A stretch of DNA of 64,000 nucleotides from Microbacterium pumilum (GCF_039530225.1 NZ_BAAAOH010000001.1:1612001-1676000), one strand, 5' to 3'. Positions 42,625 to 51,706 are shown, counted from the first letter of the stretch. A program made the numbers and translations. The notes: generated from the letters alone by a model not told the origin.

Positions 42625-43622
42625 GCCGTCGATTCCCCTCGTCGGTAGTTCCTGAGCCAGAGGCCGATCAGCGCCACGGACCCCGCGGCGATCAGACCGA
42701 GCGCGATGGCGCCGAAGGTCGGCCCCCACGGCGCGGCCGGGTCACTCGAGGCCTGGCCGGCCAGCTGGATGAGCATGCGTCCGATGCCGCCGCGCATGCC
42801 GATCGACACCTCGGCGACGACTGCACCGAGCACGGCATTCGCCGCGGCGAGCCGAAGCGCGGGCAGCAGATAGGGCACCGCGGCCGGGAACCGCAGCCGC
42901 TTGATCGTCGGCCAGTACCCCGCGGCATAGCTGCGCATGAGATCGACGTGGATGCGGTCCGGAGCTGCGAGTCCGCGGAGGACCCCGATCGCCACCGGGA
43001 AGAACGCGAGGTACGAGGCGATGATCGCGACCGAGAGCCACTGCGGCCACGGCGTCCCGCCTCTGTCGATCTGGTTGCCGATGGCGTTGATGACCGGGGC
43101 GAACGCGATGAGCGGCACGATCTGGCTGACCACGATCCAGGGCAGCAGCCCCCACTCGACCAGGTGCCAGCGCTGCATCGCCATGCCGAGGATGGTGCCC
43201 ACCGCGACGCCGATCAGCCAGCCGACGGCGGCGATGCCCAGGGTGACGAGCGCGGCGGAGGCCACCGACATCCAGAGCGGAGGCGTGTCGCCGCCGCTCG
43301 TGGGGGCGAAGAGGCGGGCGACCATGTCCCAGATGTGCGGCATCGCCCGGTCATGGGTCCGCGGCAGGATCATGACGCCTGAGCCGGACTCGCCCGGGGT
43401 CGCGCCGATGAAGAAGCCGTTCGCGGGCCCGACGAACTTGTAGAGCTCCCACAGCAAGAGCACCGCGACGATGCCGACCACGCCCCACCCCACGGCGTAC
43501 CAGCGCTGCGGGTCATCACGACCGCGATAGCGCTCGAGCCGGCCGCGCGGCGGCGGGGCCAGGACGTCCGCCGGTGTCGCGGCGTCGGCAATCGTGGTGT
43601 CGTGCGGCGGATCCGGCGTCAC
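42621..43622 (-). CDS. ABC transporter permease (second subunit)
   Basis: This 333-residue permease has a 45-residue cytoplasmic leader, then a first span (VGWGVVGIVAVLLLWELYKF), an inserted extracytoplasmic loop and about five further spans. The EAA-like loop is LMRSYAAGYWPTIKRLRFPA. It is longer than the other permease because of the N-terminal leader and loop. GTG at 43622 overlaps the TGA of the LLM gene (GTGA). It is the partner of the permease at 40991-41785. Confidence 0.87.
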   Translation of the reverse strand: MTPDPPHDTTIADAATPADVLAPPPRGRLERYRGRDDPQRWYAVGWGVVGIVAVLLLWELYKFVGPANGFFIGATPGESGSGVMILPRTHDRAMPHIWDMVARLFAPTSGGDTPPLWMSVASAALVTLGIAAVGWLIGVAVGTILGMAMQRWHLVEWGLLPWIVVSQIVPLIAFAPVINAIGNQIDRGGTPWPQWLSVAIIASYLAFFPVAIGVLRGLAAPDRIHVDLMRSYAAGYWPTIKRLRFPAAVPYLLPALRLAAANAVLGAVVAEVSIGMRGGIGRMLIQLAGQASSDPAAPWGPTFGAIALGLIAAGSVALIGLWLRNYRRGESTA

Positions 43623-44635
43623 AGCTTCGCCGTCACATGGCTGGAGAGGGCAGGGATGACCGTCTCGCCGTACACCCGCATCGTCTCTTCCTTGCTGTCG
43701 TGCTGCAGGTAGCCCGCGAACTGGGTGACGCCGAGCGCACGCAGCTGCTCGAGTTTGGCGATGTGCTGCTCAGCCGTGCCCAGGATGCAGAAGCGGTCGA
43801 CGATCTCGTCGGGCACGAAGTCGACGTGGTCGTTCTCGGCTTTGCCGTGGGAGTTGTAGTCGTAGCCCTGCCGACCGGCGATGTAATCGGTCAGCGCATC
43901 GGGAACGGCTCCGTGGTGGCCGTACTTCGACACGATGTCGGCGACGTGGTTTCCCACCATCCCGCCGAACCACCGGCACTGGTCGCGCATGTGCTCCCAG
44001 TCCTCGCCGATGTACATCGGGGCCGCGACGCAGAAGGCGAGCGAGTCGGGGTCGCGCCCTGCCGCGGCTGCGGCATCCTTCACCGTCTTGATCATCCACG
44101 CAGCGATGTCGACGTCCGCGAGTTGCAGGATGTAGCCGTCGCCGACCTCGCCCGCGAGCTTGAGCGCCATCGGACCGTACGCGGCCACCCAGACCTCGAG
44201 CTCGGAGCCGCGGCTCCACGGGAACTGCAGGGTCGCGCCCTTGTACTCGACCGGGCGCGAGTTCGCGAGCTCGCGGATCACGTGGATCGACTCGCGCAGC
44301 TCGGCCATCGACACCGGCGCCCCGTTCGTGACCCGCACCGCCGAATCGCCGCGCCCGATGCCGCAGACGGTGCGGTTGCCGTACATCTCGTTGAGCGTGG
44401 CGAAGACGGATGCCGTCACCGTCCAGTCGCGCGTCGCGGGGTTCGTGACGAACGGGCCGACCGTGATGCGCTTCGTCTCGGCGAGGATCGCCGAGTGGAT
44501 GACGTAGGGCTCCTCCCACAGCAGGTGCGAGTCGAACGTCCACACGTGGCTGAAGCCGTGCGCCTCGGCGAGCTTCGACAGCTGCACCGTGCGCGCGGCC
44601 GGTGGATTGGTCTGGAGAACGACTCCGAAGTCCAT
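43619..44635 (-). CDS. LLM-class (luciferase-like) flavin/F420-dependent oxidoreductase
   Basis: The 338-residue TIM-barrel oxidoreductase begins MDFGVVLQTNPPAARTVQL and has ETKRITVGPFVTNP and the GIGRGDSAV segment. These place it in the F420-type branch of the LLM family, close to the CPS_4043 group (TIGR03842) as I recall it. Such enzymes transfer hydride from F420H2, or oxygenate using FMNH2. It sits between dihydropyrimidinase and the importer, coupled to the latter by a GTGA overlap. It may perform a redox step on the pyrimidine ring, for which the cluster has no other enzyme; this is inference. The cofactor cannot be read directly. Confidence 0.82.
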   Translation of the reverse strand: MDFGVVLQTNPPAARTVQLSKLAEAHGFSHVWTFDSHLLWEEPYVIHSAILAETKRITVGPFVTNPATRDWTVTASVFATLNEMYGNRTVCGIGRGDSAVRVTNGAPVSMAELRESIHVIRELANSRPVEYKGATLQFPWSRGSELEVWVAAYGPMALKLAGEVGDGYILQLADVDIAAWMIKTVKDAAAAAGRDPDSLAFCVAAPMYIGEDWEHMRDQCRWFGGMVGNHVADIVSKYGHHGAVPDALTDYIAGRQGYDYNSHGKAENDHVDFVPDEIVDRFCILGTAEQHIAKLEQLRALGVTQFAGYLQHDSKEETMRVYGETVIPALSSHVTAKL

Positions 44636-44681
44636 GTCACTCGTTCCCGTCGCTCATGTCGTGTCCCACTCTCTCGGTTAC

Positions 44682-44733
44682 GTGTCCCATTTCCCCCGGT
44701 CTGCGCTCCGCATGGCGGGGGAAAGTGGGACAC
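44682..44733. repeat. Long near-perfect inverted repeat between hydantoinase-type and LLM genes
   Basis: GTGTCCCATTTCCCCC at 44682-44697 pairs with GGGGGAAAGTGGGACAC at 44717-44733, with one extra base, around a 19-base loop. A partial copy of the outer arm (GTGTCCCACT) is at 44661. It lies inside the minus-strand cluster, so it is an intercistronic stem or partial terminator, or a mobile palindrome. Confidence 0.75.
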
Positions 44734-44740
44734 GGCGCCT

Positions 44741-46177
44741 CTACGTCAGGTACTGGCTGAGGCCGCGCTTGACGAACCGGCCGTCGCCCTTGGCGCCGAG
44801 GTACTGGCCGCCGTCGACGATGACCTTGCCCCGCGACAGCACGGTGTCGACGTGCCCGTCGATCTCGAAGCCCTCCCACGCGGAGTGGTCCATGTTCATG
44901 TGATGGGTCTTGCCGACGCCGATGCTCGTATGACCGTTCGGGTCGTACACCACGACGTCGCCGTCGGCGCCTGGCTGGATCACGCCCTTGCGGCCGTAGA
45001 GCCCGAACATGCGGGCGGGAGTCGTCGAGGTGAGCTCGACCCAGCGCTCGAGGGTGATCTTCCCCGTCACGACCCCCTGATACATCAGGTCCATGCGGTG
45101 CTCGATCGAGCCGATGCCGTTCGGGATCGCGCGGAAGTCGCCGAGGCCGAGCTCCTTCTGGTCCTTCATGCAGAACGGGCAGTGGTCGGTCGAGACCATC
45201 TGCAGGTCGTTGGTGCGCAGCGCCTGCCACATGTGGTCCTGGTGACCCTCGGCGCGCGAGCGCAGGGGCGTAGAGCACACCCACTTCGCACCCTCGAACC
45301 GTCCCCACTCCTCGCTCGACGCGCCGAGCTGCTCCTCGAGCGACAGGTACAGGTACTGCGGGCACGTCTCACCGAACACGTTCTGGCCCTTGTCGCGCGC
45401 CGCGGCCAGCTGCTCGACGGCCTGCTTGGCGCTCACGTGAACGACGTACAGCGGGGCACCGGTGAGGTTCGCGATCATGATCGCTCGGTGCGTCGCCTCC
45501 TCCTCCATCTGCCACGCTCGCGCGATGCCGTGGAAGTACGGGTCGGTCTTGCCTTCCGCGACGAGCTGCGCCGCGAGCACGTCGATGACCGGACCGTTCT
45601 CGGCATGCATCATCGTCAGCAGCCCGGTGTCGCGGCTGACCTGCATCGCCTTGAGCACCTGCGCGTCATCCGAATAGAACACGCCGGGGTACGCCATGAA
45701 CAGCTTGAAGCTCGTGATGCCCTCGTCGATGAGACCCGGCATCGCCGCCAGGGCGTCTTCATCGACTCCGCCGATGATCTGGTGGAAGCCGTAGTCGATC
45801 GCGCAGTTGCCCTCAGCCTTGGCGTGCCACGCCGCGAGGCCGTCCTGCACGCGCTCGCCGTAGCGCTGCACGGCGAAGTCGATGATGGATGTCGTGCCGC
45901 CCCATGCTGCGGCGCGGGTGCCGGTCTCGAACGTGTCGATCGCGGCCGTGCCGCCGAACGGCAGCTCCATGTGGGTGTGGGCGTCGATCCCGCCGGGAAT
46001 GACGTACTTGCCGGTGGCGTCGATGACCGTGTCGACGGATGCCGCGACATCCGTCCCGAGCAGGTTCGAGCCCGGAGCCAGCACGGCGGTGATCGTCTCG
46101 CCGTCGATGAGCACATCGGCCTCGCTGCGGCCGGTCGCCGACACGAGGGTACCGCCGGTGATGAGTGTGGTTGTCAT
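44741..46177 (-). CDS. Dihydropyrimidinase (D-hydantoinase family)
   Basis: The 478-residue binuclear zinc amidohydrolase has metal ligands His67 and His69 (DAHTHM), carboxylated Lys158 (TSFKLFMAYPG), His191 (MMHAENG), His247 (YVVHVSA) and Asp331 (STDHCPF). It opens 5,6-dihydrouracil or dihydrothymine, or a hydantoin, to the N-carbamoyl amino acid. ATG at 46177 has AGGAG upstream; the longer frame to 46525 crosses a palindromic repeat. With the ureidopropionase upstream and the LLM enzyme downstream it forms the core of the pathway. Dihydropyrimidine is preferred over hydantoin because an aminotransferase and MMSDH follow. Confidence 0.92.
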   Translation of the reverse strand: MTTTLITGGTLVSATGRSEADVLIDGETITAVLAPGSNLLGTDVAASVDTVIDATGKYVIPGGIDAHTHMELPFGGTAAIDTFETGTRAAAWGGTTSIIDFAVQRYGERVQDGLAAWHAKAEGNCAIDYGFHQIIGGVDEDALAAMPGLIDEGITSFKLFMAYPGVFYSDDAQVLKAMQVSRDTGLLTMMHAENGPVIDVLAAQLVAEGKTDPYFHGIARAWQMEEEATHRAIMIANLTGAPLYVVHVSAKQAVEQLAAARDKGQNVFGETCPQYLYLSLEEQLGASSEEWGRFEGAKWVCSTPLRSRAEGHQDHMWQALRTNDLQMVSTDHCPFCMKDQKELGLGDFRAIPNGIGSIEHRMDLMYQGVVTGKITLERWVELTSTTPARMFGLYGRKGVIQPGADGDVVVYDPNGHTSIGVGKTHHMNMDHSAWEGFEIDGHVDTVLSRGKVIVDGGQYLGAKGDGRFVKRGLSQYLT

Positions 46178-46200
46178 CGTGTTTCTCCTGATCCCCATCG

Positions 46201-46286
46201 TTCGTTGAGCGAGCGAAGCGAGACGAAACGCATCGAGCTGCCCAACGCGGTTCGTCTCGGTCGCTGCGCTCCCTCGCTCAACGACC
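46201..46286. repeat. Palindromic repeat, family 1, copy b
   Basis: CGTTGAGCGAGCGAAGCGAG followed by ACGAAACGC folds back on GTTCGTCTCG and GCTCCCTCGCTCAACGACC. It closely matches the copy at 5587-5676. It lies between the ureidopropionase and dihydropyrimidinase genes, inside the operon. Confidence 0.85.
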
Positions 46287-46298
46287 GGTGCTCCGAGG

Positions 46299-47147
46299 TC
46301 ACGGCTTCGCGATCCCGGTGTAGGAGTCGGGACGACGGTCGCGGTAGAACTGCCAGTCGTCCCGCATCTGACGGACCATGTCGAGATCGAGGTCGCGGAC
46401 CAGCAGCTCCTCGTGATCGCCCGAGCCCCGCTCGCCCACGAAATTGCCCCTCGGGTCGATGACCTGACTCGTTCCGTAGAAGTCGACGGCGAGGTCGCCG
46501 TACTCGTTGTCCTCGCGCCCGACACGGTTGGGCTGCAGCACGAAATAGCCGTTGGCGACCGCGGCCGCTGGGCCCTCCACCTCCCACAGCCGGTTCGACA
46601 GGCCGGGCTTGGTGGCGTTGGGGTTGAACACCATGTGGGCGCCGTTGAGGCCGAGCTCGCGCCATCCCTCGGGAAAGTGCCGGTCGTAGCAGATGTACAT
46701 GCCGATCTTTCCGACCGCCGTGTCGAACACGGGATAGCCGAGGTTGCCCGGCCGGAAGTAGAACTTCTCCCAGAATCGGTCGAGGTGAGGGAGATGGTGC
46801 TTGCGGTACTTGCCGAGGATCGTGCCGTCCGAGTCGACCAGCACCGAGGTGTTGTAGTACACGCCCGTCTGCTCCTCCTCGTAGATCGGCAGCACGCTCA
46901 CGAGGCCCAGCTCCTTCGCAAGGGCGGCGAAACGCTGCACGATGGGTCCGTCGGCGGGCTCGGCGTATTGGTAGTACTTCTTGTCCTGCGTGATCCCGAA
47001 GTAGGGGCCATAGAAGAGCTCCTGGAACGAGATCACCTGCGCACCCTGGGCCGCGGCATCCCGTGCGAACTGCTCGTGCTTGTCGAGCATCGACTCCTTG
47101 TCTCCTGTCCACGTGGTCTGGGTGATGGCCGCTCTTACCGTCGTCAT
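46299..47147 (-). CDS. Beta-ureidopropionase / N-carbamoyl amidohydrolase (nitrilase superfamily)
   Basis: The 282-residue nitrilase-fold enzyme has the catalytic triad Glu43 (SFQELF), Lys116 (YRKHHLPH) and Cys153 (ICYDRHFPEG). The FYFRPGN segment is typical of the N-carbamoyl-beta-alanine group. It releases beta-alanine (or beta-aminoisobutyrate), CO2 and ammonia. ATG at 47147 fits the family start (MTTVRAAITQT) and has GGAG upstream. It is the first gene of the minus-strand cluster, so the promoter should lie in 47148-47394. An N-carbamoyl-D-amino-acid hydrolase is the alternative reading. Confidence 0.9.
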   Translation of the reverse strand: MTTVRAAITQTTWTGDKESMLDKHEQFARDAAAQGAQVISFQELFYGPYFGITQDKKYYQYAEPADGPIVQRFAALAKELGLVSVLPIYEEEQTGVYYNTSVLVDSDGTILGKYRKHHLPHLDRFWEKFYFRPGNLGYPVFDTAVGKIGMYICYDRHFPEGWRELGLNGAHMVFNPNATKPGLSNRLWEVEGPAAAVANGYFVLQPNRVGREDNEYGDLAVDFYGTSQVIDPRGNFVGERGSGDHEELLVRDLDLDMVRQMRDDWQFYRDRRPDSYTGIAKP

Positions 47148-47257
47148 CGTGTCTCCGTCCGCTTCGGCAGGCCCTCGGGCTCGGCCGACGGGGGTGGGGC
47201 CGCGGAAGCAGCCCTGCTCCACATCCTGTCGATGTGACGTTTCCCGCCGGTTTCGGC

Positions 47258-47271
47258 CTGTCACGCGACAG
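47258..47271. promoter_or_regulatory. 14-base palindrome upstream of the pyrimidine-type cluster
   Basis: CTGTC-ACGC-GACAG is a perfect inverted repeat in the 247-base divergent gap between the ureidopropionase and histidine kinase genes. A weaker pair TGGTC/AGACC lies at 47298-47315 beside an A-rich stretch. Either could bind the cluster's regulator, which is not encoded next to it. Confidence 0.35.
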
Positions 47272-47394
47272 TAAAGCCTTCCGCGGGTGCGGTGCAATGG
47301 TCGGTTGAGCAGACCTTAAAAATCGTCGGTCCCGCCGAGAGGGATACATCGCATGGCGGATGCCGCGGCATCCGGTCTCACGTAGCGTGAAGCT

Positions 47395-48576
47395 GTGTTC
47401 CGCCCCCTCCAGCGCTACCAGATCGTCGTCGACGCGTCGGTCGCGGCGGTGTTCTTCCTGATCGCTGCGTCGGTCGAGCTCGACGTGATCAGGGGGACGA
47501 TCGGCTCGACGACCGTGCTCGGGGCGCCGCTGGTGATTCTGCTGTCGGTGCTCATCGCCCTGATGTTCAGCGTCGCGCTCGCGATCCGGCGGTTGTCGCC
47601 AGGGCTGGCGCTCGCCCTCGCGTGGGCGGCGGCCGCGATGCAGATGTCGCTCGGCAGGCCGCCGTCCTTCGCGGACCTCGCGATCTTCGGGGTGCTCTAC
47701 GCGACCGCCGCGTATGGCACAACGCGCGTCTACCGGGCGGGCCTGGCATCGGCGCTGGCCGGCGCGATCGTGATCACGCTGTACCTGTTCCTCGGCCCCA
47801 CGTTCGCCGCCGGCGGGCTGACCTGGCGGTCACTGCCGATCGCGTTCGTCATGCTGATCGCGGCGGCATTCGCGCTGGGGCTCTCGTGGACGCTGGGAGC
47901 GCTCGTGCGCACGGCCGTCCGCGCACGCGAGAATCGGCGCGCTCAGCAGCGCGCCGAGCAGGAGGCCGCGGTCGAGCAGGAGCGCGTGCGCATCGCCCGC
48001 GACATGCACGACGTGGTCGCGCACTCGCTGGCGGTCGTGATCGCGCAGGCCGACGGTGCGCGCTACGCCGCCGCGTCGGATCCCGCGGTGGCCGCAGACG
48101 CCCTCACCACGATCTCGGCGACCGCTCGGTCGGCACTCGCGGACGTGCGACAGCTGCTGGGCCGGCTTCGTCACAGCCAGGACGACGCTCCGCAGCCGGG
48201 CCTCGCCGACCTCGAAGCGCTCTACGCGCAGGTGCGCCGGTCGGGCGTAGACCTGCGAGTGACGGTCGACCCGGCACCGTCGTCCCCTCCGGCCGCGGGT
48301 GCGCAGCTCGCCGTGTACCGGATCCTCCAGGAGGCGCTGACCAACGCCCTGCGCCACGGCGCCGGACCTGTCGAGGTGCAGCTCGCGTGGCATCCGGATC
48401 GCGTCGAACTGGCCGTGCGCAACGCGCTCCTCCCGTCGTCAGGCGTCGCTGCGCCGGGTCACGGCCTCATCGGGATGCGCGAACGCGCGCAGCTTGCCGG
48501 CGGAACGCTGACGGCCGAGGCACATGACGGAGTCTTCGTCGTCAGCGCGACTCTGCCCGTCGGAGACGCCCGGTGA
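47395..48576 (+). CDS. Sensor histidine kinase (HisKA_3 type)
   Basis: The 393-residue membrane kinase has about 5-6 hydrophobic segments in the first 175 residues and no large extracellular sensor. A dimerisation helix follows with phospho-accepting His205 (RIARDMHDVVAHSL), then a HATPase domain (ILQEALTNALRHG, GHGLIGMRERA). It phosphorylates the response regulator whose GTG overlaps its stop. The start is GTG at 47395. The NarL-type pairing with a membrane-only sensor suggests an envelope or membrane-derived signal; the signal is not known. Confidence 0.93.
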   Translation: MFRPLQRYQIVVDASVAAVFFLIAASVELDVIRGTIGSTTVLGAPLVILLSVLIALMFSVALAIRRLSPGLALALAWAAAAMQMSLGRPPSFADLAIFGVLYATAAYGTTRVYRAGLASALAGAIVITLYLFLGPTFAAGGLTWRSLPIAFVMLIAAAFALGLSWTLGALVRTAVRARENRRAQQRAEQEAAVEQERVRIARDMHDVVAHSLAVVIAQADGARYAAASDPAVAADALTTISATARSALADVRQLLGRLRHSQDDAPQPGLADLEALYAQVRRSGVDLRVTVDPAPSSPPAAGAQLAVYRILQEALTNALRHGAGPVEVQLAWHPDRVELAVRNALLPSSGVAAPGHGLIGMRERAQLAGGTLTAEAHDGVFVVSATLPVGDAR

Positions 48577-49226
48577 GCGTCTCCGGCCCGATCCGGGTGG
48601 CTCTGGTCGACGACCAGGCGCTGTTCCGCGCCGGCATCCGCATGCTCGTCGACTCGCAGCCCGATCTTCAGGTGGTCGCCGAGGCGGCGGACGGGCGTGA
48701 GGCGCTCGCCGCCGTGCGCGAGTCGCGCCCCGACGTGGTGCTCATGGACATCCGGATGCCGGTGATGGATGGGCTCACGGCGACGGCCGAGCTGCTGCGC
48801 GACGAGCATCCGCCGCGCATCGTGATGCTGACCACGTTCGACCTCGACGAGGCCGCAGCGCGGGCGATCCGCCAGGGTGCGAGCGGGTTCCTCCTGAAGG
48901 ACGCCGACCCGGAGTTCCTCCTCGCCGCCATCCGCACGGTGCATGCCGGGTCGGCCGTGATCGCGGCATCCGCCACCCGAGACCTGTTCGCCCACTTCGC
49001 GCAGGCGGCACCGGCGCCGGTCCCCGCGGCGTACGGCGACCTCACCGAGCGGGAGCGCGAGATCTTCGCGCTCGCCGCGCGTGGCCTCTCGAACGCCGAG
49101 ATCGCCGCGCGGGAATTCTTGAGCGAGGCGACCGTGAAGACGCACATCAGTCGCATCCTCACGAAGCTCGCCCTGCGAGATCGGGTGCAACTGGTGGTCT
49201 TCGCCTTCGAGCACGGCCTGGCCTGA
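48573..49226 (+). CDS. Response regulator, NarL/LuxR type
   Basis: The 217-residue protein has a receiver domain with phospho-acceptor Asp59 (VVLMDIRMP), conserved acidic pair LVDDQ and Lys in FLLKDA. A LuxR-type helix-turn-helix follows near residues 150-210 (LTEREREIFALAARGLSNAEIA). It acts with the kinase just upstream (GTGA overlap). The operon appears to end at the long hairpin at 49237-49300. Target genes are unknown; the hemerythrin and PAP2 genes next door are candidates by position only. Confidence 0.94.
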   Translation: MSVSGPIRVALVDDQALFRAGIRMLVDSQPDLQVVAEAADGREALAAVRESRPDVVLMDIRMPVMDGLTATAELLRDEHPPRIVMLTTFDLDEAAARAIRQGASGFLLKDADPEFLLAAIRTVHAGSAVIAASATRDLFAHFAQAAPAPVPAAYGDLTEREREIFALAARGLSNAEIAAREFLSEATVKTHISRILTKLALRDRVQLVVFAFEHGLA

Positions 49227-49236
49227 CCGACTTCTA

Positions 49237-49300
49237 CCGGTTACGGACGCGACACGCCGTCTGCGGCGGCCCGGACGCGGCGTGTCGCGTCCGTAAACGG
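49237..49300. repeat. Long palindromic repeat, family 3, copy a
   Basis: TTACGGACGCGACACGCCG and its reverse complement form a stem of about 22 base pairs around an 18-base loop, between convergent genes. Position suggests a terminator, but an almost identical element at 57229-57299 lies between divergent genes, so this is a dispersed repeat. Confidence 0.9.
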
Positions 49301-49321
49301 TGGGGATGGGAGGGCGAGTGA

Positions 49322-50014
49322 TCAGGCGCGCTCGAGAGCGGCGCGGTGCTTGGCGTACTTCGGCTTGCCGACCCAGCGCCACAGCAGACGTGCCGGTGCG
49401 GGCATGTGCTTGTGCAGCCACTCATCGCCGCCGTCCGGCTGCGATGCCAGGATCTCGCCCAGCTGCTGCCACGTCTGCCCCTTCGGGATGGATTTGCGGC
49501 CGTGCTCCGAGAACCAGTCCACCTCCGGCTTCGTGATGGTGTACTCCATCACCGGCACGATGTTCGTCTCCTCGTCGGGCAAGTGCACGGCGATCGCGGC
49601 GTTCACGCCGACGAGCGCCGCGAGGACCGGCGCAGCATCCGATTCCTTGGCCGATGCCCGCCATGCCGGAAGCGCGCGATCCATCGCCGCGAGGTGCACG
49701 AGCAGTTCGGCATGCTGCTGCTTCATGCGCTCCACGTGCGGGGTGCAGGACGGGGCGCGCTCTTCGAGGGCGCCCCACAGCCTCGCATCCTCGCCCTCGT
49801 GGTGGGCATGGAGTCCGAGCGACAGGGTCGCGAGCTGGGTCGCCACGGCTGCCGCATGCTCGCTGTCGCCTTCTCGGACGCGGTTCACCAGTTCTGGTGC
49901 CTCGCCGAATCCGCGACGGAAAACCCGGTGGATCTCGATCATCCCGCTGGCATCGCAGGTCTTCGGAGTACCGGCCGGGAAATCACCGCTGGCGGGGAGG
50001 GGGGTGGCGGGCAT
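49322..50014 (-). CDS. Hemerythrin-domain protein
   Basis: This 230-residue protein contains a hemerythrin/HHE cation-binding four-helix bundle. Candidate iron ligands lie in EIHRVFRR, LHAHHEGED, MKQQHAELL and VHLPDEETN. After the bundle comes an extension with TKPEVDWFSEHGRKSIPKG, as in actinobacterial hemerythrin-like proteins. These bind non-heme di-iron and are proposed to sense oxygen, peroxide or nitric oxide. It is divergent from the PAP2 gene. No partner is evident. Confidence 0.85.
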   Translation of the reverse strand: MPATPLPASGDFPAGTPKTCDASGMIEIHRVFRRGFGEAPELVNRVREGDSEHAAAVATQLATLSLGLHAHHEGEDARLWGALEERAPSCTPHVERMKQQHAELLVHLAAMDRALPAWRASAKESDAAPVLAALVGVNAAIAVHLPDEETNIVPVMEYTITKPEVDWFSEHGRKSIPKGQTWQQLGEILASQPDGGDEWLHKHMPAPARLLWRWVGKPKYAKHRAALERA

Positions 50015-50128
50015 CTATCGGCTCCTCACTGCTCCGGCAGTTCTTCGACGGCGATCCGAACGTAGCCACTTCTCCGGGCATCGAGCAAGGCCCCGGCGGC
50101 GACTGGGTGCGCAGCTAGCCTCGGGAGC

Positions 50129-50773
50129 ATGCGCCTGACCACCCCACGGCATTCGGCCTCCACGCGCCGGCGAGCACGGACGATGCCGCGATGGATGCGT
50201 CGCATCGATCGCGCCGCGAACCGGCGCATCAACGCGTCACGCTCCTGGCACGCCCACGATCGCGGCTACAGCGGCCTCAGCCGCGCCGCCGACCAGGGCG
50301 TGCTCTGGTACGCGATAGCGGCGCTGCTGTTCGTGCTCGGCCGCCGACGCGCAGCGCTGCGCGGAATCGGATCGATGATCATCGCGGGCGTCGTATCGGA
50401 CGTCATCGTCAAGAGCCTGTTCGATGGGCGACGGCCCCCCTTCAGCGAGGTTCCCGTCGCCCGGCGGCTGCGCGCCTACCCGACCACGCCGTCGTTCCCG
50501 TCGGGCCACTCGGCGAGCGCGGCCGGTTTCGCAACCGGCGTCGCCCTCGAGTCCGGCGTCGCGGGGCTCGTCGTCGCCCCACTCGCCGCCGCAGTGGCCT
50601 ACTCGCGGATGCACGTCGGTGCGCATTGGCTCTCGGACGTGATCGGCGGCGTCGGTGTCGGGGTCGGGGTCGCGGTGCTCGGCCGGCTCATCGCATCCGC
50701 GGCGGGGTTCGTTCGCGGCCTTGTCGCGGACCGCCGCGCGCATCCCTCCCCGGTACAGGTCGACCGCGACTAA
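50129..50773 (+). CDS. PAP2-family membrane phosphatase
   Basis: The 214-residue protein has the three PAP2 motifs: KSLFDGRRP near residue 96, PSGHS near 127 and SRMHVGAHWLSDVIGG near 155. It also has about four hydrophobic spans and a basic N-terminus. It dephosphorylates a membrane lipid pyrophosphate or phosphatidate, for example undecaprenyl diphosphate or a polyprenyl lipid. Short actinobacterial versions are often of the decaprenyl-phosphoryl type, but the substrate is not decidable here. An 85-base gap separates it from the next ABC gene. Confidence 0.87.
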   Translation: MRLTTPRHSASTRRRARTMPRWMRRIDRAANRRINASRSWHAHDRGYSGLSRAADQGVLWYAIAALLFVLGRRRAALRGIGSMIIAGVVSDVIVKSLFDGRRPPFSEVPVARRLRAYPTTPSFPSGHSASAAGFATGVALESGVAGLVVAPLAAAVAYSRMHVGAHWLSDVIGGVGVGVGVAVLGRLIASAAGFVRGLVADRRAHPSPVQVDRD

Positions 50774-50858
50774 GCTGCACACGGATCATCCTTGCGATGT
50801 ACGCGGATGCCTCTCCCGGCCGACGCGGCAGGACTGCCGCCGTTCGTACCGTCGAAGC

Positions 50859-51706
<848 letters not shown>

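Noticed and set aside
44741..46177. Allantoinase as the identity of the hydantoinase-type gene
   Set aside because: The adjacent ureidopropionase, aminotransferase and MMSDH fit dihydropyrimidine breakdown, and no allantoicase or ureidoglycolate genes are present.
43574..46462. A 962-codon plus-strand frame across the LLM and dihydropyrimidinase genes
   Set aside because: It is antisense to genes with identified catalytic residues; shadow composition and no start context.
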